Shown here: piece by piece, positions 22,061 to 32,557 of the stretch
How the letters are laid out: the number at the start of each line of letters is the position of its first letter
Numbering within the stretch: the stretch's first letter is position 1
Origin: Kineosporia mesophila
GTDB taxonomy: Bacteria > Actinomycetota > Actinomycetes > Actinomycetales > Kineosporiaceae
DNA: 64,000 nt
Direction: 5' to 3'
Assembly (NCBI RefSeq): GCF_021129235.1
Contig: NZ_JAJOMA010000006.1
Location: 135,580-199,579 of the forward strand
Translations under genes and position numbers: made by a program
Notes under the pieces: model-generated
What the model saw: the letters and a program-made list of their open reading frames with translations, nothing else
Database searches by the model: none
Told to the model about the DNA's origin: nothing

Positions 22061-22098
22061 GGGTTCGGATGGACCGAGAGGTTCACCCGAACCCTTTC
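22061..22098. terminator. rsmG terminator
   Basis: GGGTTCGG (22061-22068) pairs with CCGAACCC (22087-22094), followed by TTTC. It lies 25 nt after the rsmG stop. Confidence 0.55.
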
Positions 22099-22303
22099 CT
22101 GTTCGGTCTCAGCGCCGGTGCTGCACCGCGGTGCTCTGCGAGTGGGACTCTGGCTCTCATCTGGTTGAGTTCTGTCCGGGGTCGGCGCTGACCGCCTGAT
22201 TCGGCGCTAGCTCTCCTGACGCCATCAGCGCTGCGTCGCGATTCCGTCACTTCATGTCGCGGCCTGTAGCTACGTTCTGTCATCGCGATCACGGTTCTCC
22301 CTT

Positions 22304-22349
22304 GCCATCCACAGCTATCCACCTCCCCTGTGTATAGACCTGTGGATAA
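22304..22349. promoter_or_regulatory. DnaA-box-like group after rsmG
   Basis: GCCATCCACA (22304-22313), CTATCCACC (22316-22324) and the perfect box TGTGGATAA (22341-22349, inverse TTATCCACA) lie within 46 bp. Confidence 0.5.
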
Positions 22350-23461
22350 CTGCTGCGTGAGGTGAATTTTCCGGGCGTCCCGTCTTGGCCCCGAGCATCG
22401 CCGTGAAGGGCTTCGTCCCTCTCGTACGTGGTTTTGACCTGCAGCTTCACTTGGCTGGACCGGTCAGGCCCAACTGCCTGCGATCCGCCTGCGGTGCCCT
22501 CGCCATCTCTGGACAGCACTGTGGAAAAACTCGCGTCCACAGTGCTGCGAGCCGGTTCGAACAGATGTCTTGACCAAGCGTCCGGGGTTGTCGGCGTGAT
22601 CACGGTGCGAGAGCAAACGTCGAGCTGGCCGGGGAAGGCAAAAGCTTGGCGTTGTGGTTCTGGGCAGCGGCCGAAGGCACGTGGGGGATCAGCCGAGCTG
22701 GTTGAGCTGCGGTTCGGGTCGTACTCCTGGCTGCCGAAATGCTGTTAGACCGTTTTGCTGGGTGATCAATTTGCAGCTCTGCAGGGACATGGAGCCGGCT
22801 ATCTGGCTCAGCCATAGACGTGCCAGCTGTCCGTGGCATCCCGGTGGCTGAAGATCTCCATGGCAGTGCCACCTGCCATCTCCAGGTCAGTCTGGGCTTA
22901 TGGCAGCGCGGCCTTCCCGAAATGCTGCGGACGCCGGGGAGCACGCCACTTAGGTGGCCACCTCCCATGACTTGCGTCTGGCGTTGCGGGCTGATGGGTC
23001 GGCTAGATGGCTCGTGGCAACGGCGTGACCTAGGCACACAGGCTGTCCGGTCGTCATTGCTTGTCATTCGCTGGTGGCGGCAGCAGCCGACGCCGCGTGC
23101 CGGGATCATCAGACACTTTGCTCGATCTGGCCGAAGCGGGGTGGTCAGGTGCCCTGTACGCGGCGGCTGTTGGAGCCAGATCGGGTGGCACTTGGCGACG
23201 TGAGAGTCAGCGTGATTTCACCGACCCCATCATCGTGCAGAGAGCTGAGCAATTGGAGCGCCCACTGGAAGTCCATTCCTGCTGAGAGGTATCCGGTGGC
23301 CGCACTGAGCGTGGCCCGTCGTAACGGCGATGTCCTACTAGGGCCAATCCTGGCCTCCCTTAGACGGTCACCGGGCACTCCCTCGCATACGGCGGCGATT
23401 TCCAAGCATGCCCGAGTGCGGTGGTCACGAATGATCGCGGCCGCCCTCCGCTCTCTTGCTC

Positions 23462-23502
23462 GTGATCATACGAACCTTCCCGTGGACGGTTCGCATGATC
23501 GC
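23462..23502. repeat. REP-like inverted repeat, copy C (short)
   Basis: GTGATCATACGAACC (23462-23476) and GGTTCGCATGATCGC (23488-23502) are inverted repeats with two mismatches. The outer bases match the ends of copies A and B. Confidence 0.55.
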
Positions 23503-24403
23503 GAACAAGAAGATGGCCAATGCTTAGTCGTTTGGCACTGCAGTAGTAGGAGCAAGGGCTGTGAAGGGGAAGTAGTCTCACGGCCTGGCGAGGCTGGGCG
23601 GCGGATGCCTGCTGGCCGACCGAGGCTGCATTAGTGCGGTGTGAGCTATCGGTCCGCAGGACATGTAGAGACCAAATTCGGGGCGATAGCTGCTTTCTGA
23701 ACTTGGCCGCTCGTTCATCTGTGATTAGGCGGGCAGACACGAACGACCGTGGCTATCCATCGCGTGCTTAGGTCGCTCTGCCGCCTCGCCGGTGGAACTC
23801 TTACTCAACGGGCTTTTCATACTTCTGGCTAGTTCCTAATGGTTCGATGCTTTTAAGAGCCAAGTTGTCGTCGGACCAGGTGCGGCTTCGCCCGGCGCCG
23901 GCCGGGTGGCTTCCGGTGGTCGGATCTCGATCAGTCGTTCAGACCTTGAGCGGGAACCAAGCATTCCATGGGCCCGGTAGAAGAGCATCCGACCTGGAGA
24001 TTGGAGCGTGGCGCAGCTGCCGAGGGGTGCGTAGGTCAGAAGTACACGTCCCTGGATGGTCCTCGCGGCAGCCCGGACGCCTCTCGTTCAGCCGTCGACT
24101 GATGGGCGCTTCTCTATGAGCGTGTGCCGTAGATCCGATTACCTGTGGCGCTGACCGTTGCCATGCCTCGCCCCGGATCTCGCCGAGCGCTCATTGTGTG
24201 GTGGCCGGCAGAGGCGTGAAGCCGTCTCCTGGAAGCCACACAAAGGGCTCTCAGCGGCTTGGCCGACCGAGATGGATCTACAGGTGGTGTCAAAGATTTG
24301 GTCCGCCACAAATGAACCTAGAGCTTTGGGCGGACGAAGCCGCCCCGCTGATCGAGAGGTCCGTCAGCATGCTCCTTTGAGGGCCAAGGCTGCGCCAACC
24401 ACC

Positions 24404-24419
24404 TGTTTCACGTGAATCA
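24404..24419. promoter_or_regulatory. parS: parS-like site 1
   Basis: TGTTTCACGTGAATCA matches the bacterial parS consensus TGTTTCACGTGAAACA at 15 of 16 positions. It is expected to be bound by the ParB encoded at 39491. Confidence 0.85.
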
Positions 24420-25477
24420 GCGACGCCCAGACCGCCGATCCACAGGGGCCCATCAGCTCAGACCAATAGAACAGCGGAAGGGCGCTCAAGGCGCAGGTGG
24501 CAGATCTGGAGCTCACCGACTCGGCCGTGCGCCGCGGGCACAGTGATGTACTCACCGAGAAGCATGTCCGCTGCATCTCCCAGAGCAACCTCCACCGACG
24601 GGTGGACGATCGACGTCCGCGAGATCCCTCTGCCGAGCCCGTAGTAGACAGGTGCTGGTGCGACCGACCCAAATCCATCCCGAAGAGAGCTGCCGGCCAA
24701 AGGCTGCGATGACAGTCCGAATGTCGCTGTCGCCACCGAGGTAGCGACGTTCACCCGACGAGGTCGGCGATCGTTGAGGTGAAGTCACCTCGCCCTACAT
24801 TGATCGTGAGATCCAAGTCGGCCTGGATCAGGACTAGGTATGGGCGCAAAACAAGCGTCACTTGCACTCAACCCCGAATAGGGAGGGGAGTCTGGTCCGA
24901 ACAGCTGTGCCGCCGTGTCGAGGTCACACCCGCGATAAGGGACCAGGGCAAGCTCGCGATTGCAGTTGGCCCGCTCTGGGATGGCCAGAGGCCAGATGAT
25001 GTTCTCGGCACGGGCCGGTTTTCCGGAGGCTCGTGCGGGGCAGTTCCCCCACGAACCAAACGCGCGGACGATGAGCGGTGGCGAACCCAGCCTCCACTGT
25101 GATGCGCAGCCAACTGACGGTCACGTCCGGGCCGCCCGGTTCCACCAAGGCGACGACTATCTCCCCATTCGCTGTCGCTCGGCAGCAGGGTCTCAGGCTT
25201 TTAGCCACCTCACTTTACCGGGAACGGTGATGGCGATCTGATTGGTCAGATCGATCGTGGTTGCGTCAGATCGGCGTGCTGACTGACCGTTGGACCTCGG
25301 ACGGTTGCGATCATGTCGACCCTGCCCACTTGACTGTGGTTCACGATCTTGTGCTCAGGCACGTCACTCGTCACCATGCCGGCCAATCCGAGTGCCAGCC
25401 TGTTGCTTCCATCTTTGGTTTCATCGGCGCGCGATTCCTTCTCCGCAAATCACTTTCGCCAGCTGAGACCGCAAGCA

Positions 25478-25493
25478 TGTTTCACGTGAATCG
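25478..25493. promoter_or_regulatory. parS: parS-like site 2
   Basis: TGTTTCACGTGAATCG, 14 of 16 to consensus, with the same A-to-T change as site 1. Confidence 0.8.
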
Positions 25494-25985
25494 AGGGCGC
25501 CTTTGGCCACCCCCCATGGCTTCCATTCGGAAGCCAGTGCTCATTGGGTGATCTCACTGTGGACTCCAGGCACATGGATGAGACCAATTACGAGAGGTGG
25601 GAAGTGCCCATCGATGTGGACTGCTCCCGCCGCACAGAAGCTACGTAGTGAACATGGCGCATCCGGCACTCTCATAGGGAACGGCACTGCGGTGCCACAG
25701 GGCCAACTAGCTCGTCTAGGCCGAGGGCACATTGCCATCGCTGCGATGGTGAACAAAGAATCATTCGGCTCAGCTAGCTAATGCTTACCGAGTCCTAGTG
25801 ATGGCCAGCTACGTGGAAGTCACCAGCTCATGGTTGAACCTGTTAAGGCGGCACGACAGCCCGGTGTCCGCGCTTTCGTGCCCAGAAGCTCCTGAAGATC
25901 TAGCTAACTTTGACCCCCCAGTCCCTTGGACGCAGATAGGTACGCGCATCACCTACCTCGCACGGGGTAAGGGTGCTCCCATCTC

Positions 25986-26078
25986 CGTGCCGTGCCGTGC
26001 CGTGCCGTGCCGTGCCGTGCCGTGCCGTGCCGTGCCGTGCCGTGCCGTGCCGTGCCGTGCCGTGCCGTGCCGTGCCGT
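25986..26078. repeat. CGTGC pentanucleotide array, about 18 copies
   Basis: Eighteen exact tandem copies of CGTGC followed by a partial unit. It lies between parS-like sites 2 and 3. Frames through it spell simple 5-residue repeats and are not genes. Such arrays vary in copy number by slippage. Confidence 0.95.
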
Positions 26079-26339
26079 AGCGACATTGACAGATTCCGGC
26101 GAAGCATCCAGCTGCTTGTGCAAGGGCGGGAATGAGAGGAGTTTATTGGCGCGCGAGGGGGTATGGACGACTCGACAAGGGCTCAGATGGGGTGCTGCTA
26201 CCTCAGCTAATCTGCCTTCTTCGTTGCCGGCCTTGACTTCCCTACTTCCATCTGCGGCCGTCATGCACTGGTTTCGTTGGGCTCACGCCGCGTTCAGAAG
26301 GAGGATGAGCGCACCTCCGACGTTGATTGGGCCCGTCAA

Positions 26340-26355
26340 AGTTTCACGTGAAACG
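26340..26355. promoter_or_regulatory. parS: parS-like site 3
   Basis: AGTTTCACGTGAAACG, 14 of 16; the inner 14 bases match consensus exactly. Confidence 0.85.
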
Positions 26356-26955
26356 CCTTCGACCAAGAGCTTCAGCGGCTGGGCCTAGCCGGCCACTCGC
26401 ATCCCCTTGGCCCCGCCCGACCAGATCAATACGGGCCGGGCATCAAGACATGCTTTTGCACCTCGAAGCGCCATCATCACTAGGTCTCCATGAGGTGATG
26501 AATGACGCCTCGCCGTGGTTGACCGGATGCCAGCGGAGGCTGTGAATACAGCCTCACGAGTCGCTCTCTAAAGGTCAGTCATCGCTTGGTCAGGCTCCCA
26601 ATGCGGCTACCTCAACCCCGAGGTATTTGCCTCCGAGCAGGCAAGAACCATCGGCGGCCAAGGTGTATACCTACCTACAACTATTCTTCGCCGGTCTAAT
26701 CCTATGGCGGAAGCCGGAGTCCGCTCCGTCAAGCCTCTCGCTGCCAAGTACAGGAGCTGCAAGCTTCATGGTCGTCTTGGCTACCCACCGCACCCCTAGC
26801 ATTCTGACGTCGCGTTGATCAGCGCGACCCAGGCGCCGCTTAAGGATGCAGAGCAGTGCTCTTGGCAGAGCCTGACCGCGCTGACTCGACGAAGCCATCG
26901 CCCAGTCGCCGTGGTCAGGCTGGCTGGCCTTTGTGGCTGTTTTTGGCCCCGGGCT

Positions 26956-26971
26956 TGATTCACGTGAAACG
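26956..26971. promoter_or_regulatory. parS: parS-like site 4
   Basis: TGATTCACGTGAAACG, 14 of 16. Confidence 0.8.
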
Positions 26972-28522
26972 GTCGGTGGGGTGACCGTCCTTTAGCATGC
27001 GGCCGACGGCCTGTCCCTAGAGGCGCTTCATCGACCAAGTGGATTCTCGTACTGTGTTGAGGCATCGAGGACGCCCTTGTTGGGGATATACCGCGGGACT
27101 CAGCAATCGTGAGCACCACTCAACAGGCGACTGTCGCTGCGGCTAGGTCCAAAAGAAGATCGATTCCCGCTGATCCAGCGCGGTGCTCGAACGTCGTGTC
27201 TTCCGCAAGCCTCCACAGCCTGAGCAGGGACTCCACAAAGACTCAAGACCATCGGAGCTGGGCCCATCGACAAAATGAGTACGCCGGTGCGCCCAGTCCT
27301 CATTGGCTCATCGGAACGCCAATGTCGATCTGCAGTGGCCCAGCCAATGACCGCGCCGGTGGTGTTGCCAGCCCGAGCTGTCCATCTTCGCCACGGCTCG
27401 GGGCAGCAGTGGTTCGGCGGTATCCAGCTGTCCCCAAAACAAATCTGCCGAGGGTGCGCCGCACCTAAGAGCCAGCTGGGACAAGGTGCCTCGTTGCTAT
27501 GCCCATATCGCGATCAGTCTTGGACAATTGGACCTGGGCCCTGTTGGGGAAGTCGCTGCCGTAGCGAGGGGCGTCCGGTGGTTGTCTTGGGGGGTACCGA
27601 GTGGTGGTCCTTGAAGCGGTAGTTCTATGTGGGCTCCACTCGGTGCCGCTAAACAGCCCCCGAGTGGCCCCGCAGCATGACTTGCAAAAAATGCCCCAGA
27701 ACAAACGATGGCTTCAGATACTGGCCATCGCTCGGATGGGCCTACTGACATCCAAATACGCTTGGACACCGGGTGGAGCTGGCTGATGTGAAACTCACTA
27801 AGAGCCTGCGAGGTCGCCAGTTTGGAGTGCCCGTTCTGCGGCGCGGCACGGCACGGCGTGGGAGTAATGCGACGGCACTACGGTCCGATCAACCGCGGAT
27901 CTGTCAGGCCACTCGATACTTCTACTCATGAACATTCGTCGTTGCAGTCTGGAAGTAGCTAGGCCGGCGAGGCTTGGATCCGCACGCCTAGCCACTGGTC
28001 TTCATGCTTGCCCGGGGCTCGCCCAGACTGGCGCTTGGATTGCGATGCTTTCCGGCTGTCTAATGCCACTGACGCCCTATGGGCGCGGACGCCAGCCAGG
28101 TTCGCTCGAGGTCGGATAGCTGCTAGACGTGGGAATCCACAGACTCATCCACGCCCTGTGGGTAAAGCAGCCAGAGCTGCGGCCCTGGATGGGGAGGCCG
28201 ACTACGGAGTGGCGGCCGCATGCCTCAGCTGACGGACCACAAGTCACTTGTCGAAATCTATTTCCTGGACGCCGTGGTACCAGCCAGCGAACGTTGTCGA
28301 GCAGTCTCCGATCCCCTTGTGCGGCGCGATGGATGTGAAACAACCACAGCAGTCAGACACCCAGCTCATGCTGGCCTCGGTCGGCGCCGTTTCACCCAGT
28401 TGAGCAGCTTCGTTGCTGGCTCTCGAGAGCTCAGCTGTTGGCCGGTTGTCCCCAGGTTTCTCCACAGCCATGGTGAGGCCAAACCGCAGGTCAAGCGACT
28501 GTGACCACAAAACTTCACAGCG

Positions 28523-28888
28523 CTATCCACAGGCGGAAAAGCGTGCACAGTCTGCTGCGATGAGTCCTCGCTTGGCCGTCGGCGACGTAAGAGCTCGTCC
28601 TTCGACCCAGTGCCGATTCTCGTACGCCAAGGCGCAACGGGGGTCTATCCACAGGGCGATGACCCTGTAGCCCAGGAGCCAGACATGCTCCTTCCAAAGG
28701 GATACGACTCACGCCGGCGTTCGTCCACAGTGTGGATGGGTCTGTGGAAAAGCATCCATAGCCACTGGTCGCAGTGAAGTAAGAATCTGAGTTTCAGCCG
28801 GCTCCATGTTGAAGTCAGACGCGGATCGTCCAGCCGTAAAGCTCATGCCGCGAACGGGAGATTGCGGCCCGGCCGCGCGTTATCCACA
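28523..28888. promoter_or_regulatory. DnaA-box-like cluster in the gene-free region
   Basis: CTATCCACA (28523-28531), CTATCCACA (28645-28653), TCGTCCACA (28721-28729), TGTGGATGG (28731-28739), TGTGGAAAA (28743-28751) and a perfect TTATCCACA (28880-28888) lie within 370 bp. Weaker ones occur from 28130. This is about 14 kb from oriC and could bind or titrate DnaA. Confidence 0.5.
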
Positions 28889-29448
28889 GGACGGGGGAGC
28901 CGCGTCGGCTCTTAGTTCGTAGAACCCGATGGAACTTAGAGAGACGCCTAAGGCGACAAGTCCACAGGCGGAGACTTTTGGTCGGTGCTAGTCGCCCTGC
29001 GGCCCACGGCAACCAAGCCCATCGGACAACAGGCAACGGGCATATGGATTACGTCAGAGTCAGGAACTGCTGACAGAGCTTTCACTCGTGGTCCCAAGTG
29101 TCGCCTCCTGCTTGGGTCCTGATCGCGGAATCCTATGAGGGCCCAAGGCGGAGCTCGCGCGATTCGCCCGTGACAGGCGAGGGATGCGCACAACAGACTG
29201 TCCTCGCCTAAGTGATTCATGGCCGAAACGATCATGGGCCTGGCCTGGAACTGGATGTGGCCTGAAGCCGAACCGGAGCAGTACCGGGGGAGTTGAAGCC
29301 GTGTCAGCTGAATTCTCGCCGGGCATAGCTCTTACTCAAGAGATTGCCATGTCGGTGCGTGGAGCTTCCGGCCCTCAACAGGGCGACGCTGCGTTGCTCT
29401 TTAGGTGTTGGCCACTTGGGCCTTGGTTGCGATGAGCTGCCAACCCAC

Positions 29449-29464
29449 TGTTCCACGTGAAACA
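29449..29464. promoter_or_regulatory. parS: parS-like site 5
   Basis: TGTTCCACGTGAAACA, 15 of 16 to consensus. Confidence 0.87.
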
Positions 29465-30390
29465 CAGACGATGACTGCTGGGGTGACGTCCTGTGCCAAC
29501 CCAGTAAGACACGGCACTCTTCGCGCGTCAGAAGACGGGCGCTGCACTGCAGATCCGTTTCCCCTCCACCCGTCACGGTTGGCGAGCAGCAGATCCGTCA
29601 GTAACGGAAAGTTCTCCGCGCGCATGGTCGCAAAATGTTCGCACGTCCAGCAGGGGCAGCAATGATGAGTGGAGGGGTGCCCAAGGCCATCGGTCTTGGT
29701 CAAGGCTTCAGCGAGGGTGGAGCCGGATAGGGCATTGCGGACGGGTCTCGAAGAGACGCTCTCCGCATTGATGCGATCCTCTTGCACGCGCTGCGTCTTG
29801 ACTAGGCTCCGTCGACTGAAAATCAGCCCAGGCGTTTCGGAACTAGCTGGTCCAAATCCCGGGCTACGGAAATCAGGTTAATCGTTGATGTCGGTGTTCC
29901 CAGCAAAGCGTCGAGCATATGGATTTACAGCGGAGGTTGTTGCCCGTCGAATGAGGGCTGTGAGCCAACTTCTTCGGAGCACGTCCCTCAGCAAGTCAAG
30001 CCAACTTCTCCAGATCAGCTGCACCGACATGTCGACAGCAGGGTCGCAACGCGTATAGGTATGGTTCGTTCGCTGAGTAGGGTCGGGCTGCCTGGCCAGA
30101 GGTCGACATTCCATCAGCGTCAGGATCAGGGCTCGGCAAGGGGCTGGTAGGTGTCGACCACGGTAGAAGTAGCTCTTGTCTTGGATGCTGAAAGATTGCT
30201 GGTTGAGACGTACTCGCTGCTGCATGGATCCTCCTCGTGGAGGAGCCGTTCCGTAAAGGGTGATGGAGGAGAGAACCGCCATCGTGTTGCCTAAGGGGGT
30301 GTGTCTGGTGACGACGCATCACATCTACCCGCGTGGCGTTTGGTCGGTGGTAAGGCGTTCCGGAGGGTCGCCCTTGGCTTGGAGAAGCTC

Positions 30391-30406
30391 CGTTTCACGT
30401 GGAACA
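30391..30406. promoter_or_regulatory. parS: parS-like site 6
   Basis: CGTTTCACGTGGAACA, 14 of 16. Identical to the site at 36851. Confidence 0.82.
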
Positions 30407-31621
30407 AGGGCCCACGCTGTGAGTGGTCTCGTACTCGCGTGGTCGCCGCAAGGGATGGTGAGCCGCGCTGGGGTCAGTAATCGGACGAGACGATGGGTGG
30501 GCAAGCTCGGCAGTGGCCCGGCGAAGACTCGTGAAACGCGTATCCAGATGAGCGGCGAGAGATTGCCATGGCCAGCTGGTGATGTCATGAGAAGCGATTG
30601 GCGGCCGAGAGGATTTCGAGCGGCGGCAGCGCCCTTCCCGTGGATACGGTTCGCCGGCCTTCGAGGCCTGGGTTCGACATCAATTGGCAGCTTGGGCGAA
30701 GCGCGGCATGCCCGTCATTCAGCGCCAGCCACCTTGGACTTTTGGCCACCACTGATGCGGCACGATGAATCTGTCATGGACACAGACCCAGGTGATTGGA
30801 CAGATCACTCTTGCCATGTGCAACCCAGGCTGGTGGACATATCGCTCGGATTGAACGGAAAGACAAGATCTACGTTAGGTATGGCAGCAAGCTGCATCTG
30901 GCATGGCAGGGTCGGCGGATCGTCAGCCAGGCTCATAGCAATGCCAAGTGCCAGTGAGCCGTCCGTTATTCGTCGGCCCACCGGTGTCGAGGGAGCGGTC
31001 GGACCACATCCGCTAGGGCAGGTTGCATGGCGGAACCTAGAAGTTTTGAACGGCAGCCGTTGGTCCGAAAGCGCTAGGGCTGCGGATACATCCGGCAGTG
31101 GAGCGGATGGGATGACAACCGCTATCCAATCTCCTTCGCCAGGTCAAAGTTTTCATAGGTGAAGCGCGACATCGGTAGGCCCTGAGAGCGGTAGGGGGCC
31201 GGTCAGTATGACGCTCCCGAAGACTTCTCCCTCAACGACAAGAGGCGCGGTACGCGTGGTCTTCAACTCGGTGCCTACGTCATCCTTCTTGGTCAGCTGC
31301 CATGTCCTTGGGGAAATTTCGCGGGCACACGGCCGTGTCAACCAGTGGCTCAGGACATCCTCGACGAGGACTACACCAAGCAAGACTCCGCAGAGAACAT
31401 TTTCCTAAAACATGCTCGCTGCCTGTTTCCAACGGCCCCCAGTACTCGGCCGTTCTTCCAAGCTTGGCATCGAGGGGCCGCTCGGACAGGGAGCCCCTCC
31501 GACTCATTGGCGCTGAACCCCACACGTTATGTGTGCCCGCCAATATTGAGTGCCGCAAAAACCAAGAATCGCTTCCAGATAGTCTCGGACGACCGCCCTA
31601 CCGTCCGTGGCGCATTGACTG

Positions 31622-31637
31622 TGTTTCACGGGAAACC
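31622..31637. promoter_or_regulatory. parS: parS-like site 7 (CACGGG core)
   Basis: TGTTTCACGGGAAACC, 14 of 16, with the central CACGTG changed to CACGGG. Confidence 0.65.
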
Positions 31638-32490
31638 ATCTCTGGCTTCCCTCACCGACCGAGCTGCAAGCCTGCCTCATCGATGGATTCCAGTCCTGCC
31701 GGCAGGTGCCGTTGCCGGGGAGTCAACGGATGGGTGGGTTGAGGAGGCCATTTGTGGGTTGGCACCGGGCCAACGATCAGTAACTGCGTCTGCAGACCTT
31801 GATTGTCGTGTTAGTGCTTTGCCTAGAGCCGCTCTCCTTCGTCCTTCCGAACAGGGGCGCGATTGCCACACACTCCGCAGGCCATGTCTACGCCTCGTTG
31901 GAGGCCCCTTGGCTATGGGCGGAGACATCCACAGCTCCACCCACACCTGTGGATGACCGTGCGAACAAGAAGCGGCCCTAACTCAAGGTCTGTGCCAAGG
32001 AGACTTCTACTGGCTGACCTGCTATTTGCGGATCGCCTTCCCAGGTTGTCGTCTCGATGGCGAAAGGACGTGCACACCCTCCGCTGAGATCTCCACTCAC
32101 CAAAGGAGTCGATCTTCGGCGTCAGCCACAGGCGCTGAGTCCGCAATTCAAGGAATCATGGGTCACCGGCCAGCTACCGCTCGCCCAGTCAATGGCGCTA
32201 GCTGTGCCATGCACTCCTACCGATGCGGGGTCTCAGAGTCATCTGTCAGGTGCTGTCGATGGGGTGCCTTTAGCTATATGGCATCAGGCGAACCTGCGCG
32301 ATGGGTGCTGTTGGGAGGGCTGGCGCTCACCGGGGATCAGCTCAGTGGGGCGCGTCGGAGCCAGGGGCATTGAGAGTCTGGCCGGATCATATTTGCAGTT
32401 CGATCCGGTAAGACCTCACGGAGCTTGAGACGATCACCTGCTCCAATCCCCGCAAGACGTTCGGCTACTCTGCTCTGCCAAGGCCATGAA

Positions 32491-32506
32491 TGTTTCACGG
32501 GAAACA
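32491..32506. promoter_or_regulatory. parS: parS-like site 8 (CACGGG core)
   Basis: TGTTTCACGGGAAACA, 15 of 16; only the central T is changed to G. Confidence 0.7.
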
Positions 32507-32541
32507 AGATTCCCGACATCAATCGGCGGCTCAGGGAGACT

Positions 32542-32557
32542 GGGTTCCCGTGAAACG
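32542..32557. promoter_or_regulatory. Degenerate parS-like site 9
   Basis: GGGTTCCCGTGAAACG, 12 of 16, 35 bp after site 8. The core CCCGTG is the complement of the CACGGG variant. Confidence 0.45.

Noticed and set aside
25986-26078. Possible CRISPR-like or repeat-protein region
   Set aside because: The copies are directly adjacent with no spacers, so this is a microsatellite, not a CRISPR array.
30260-31162. 300-codon plus-strand frame in the gene-free block
   Set aside because: It is the longest frame there, but it is rich in Trp, Arg and Ser, has no GC-rich third-position bias and no family signature. It spans the parS-like site at 30391.
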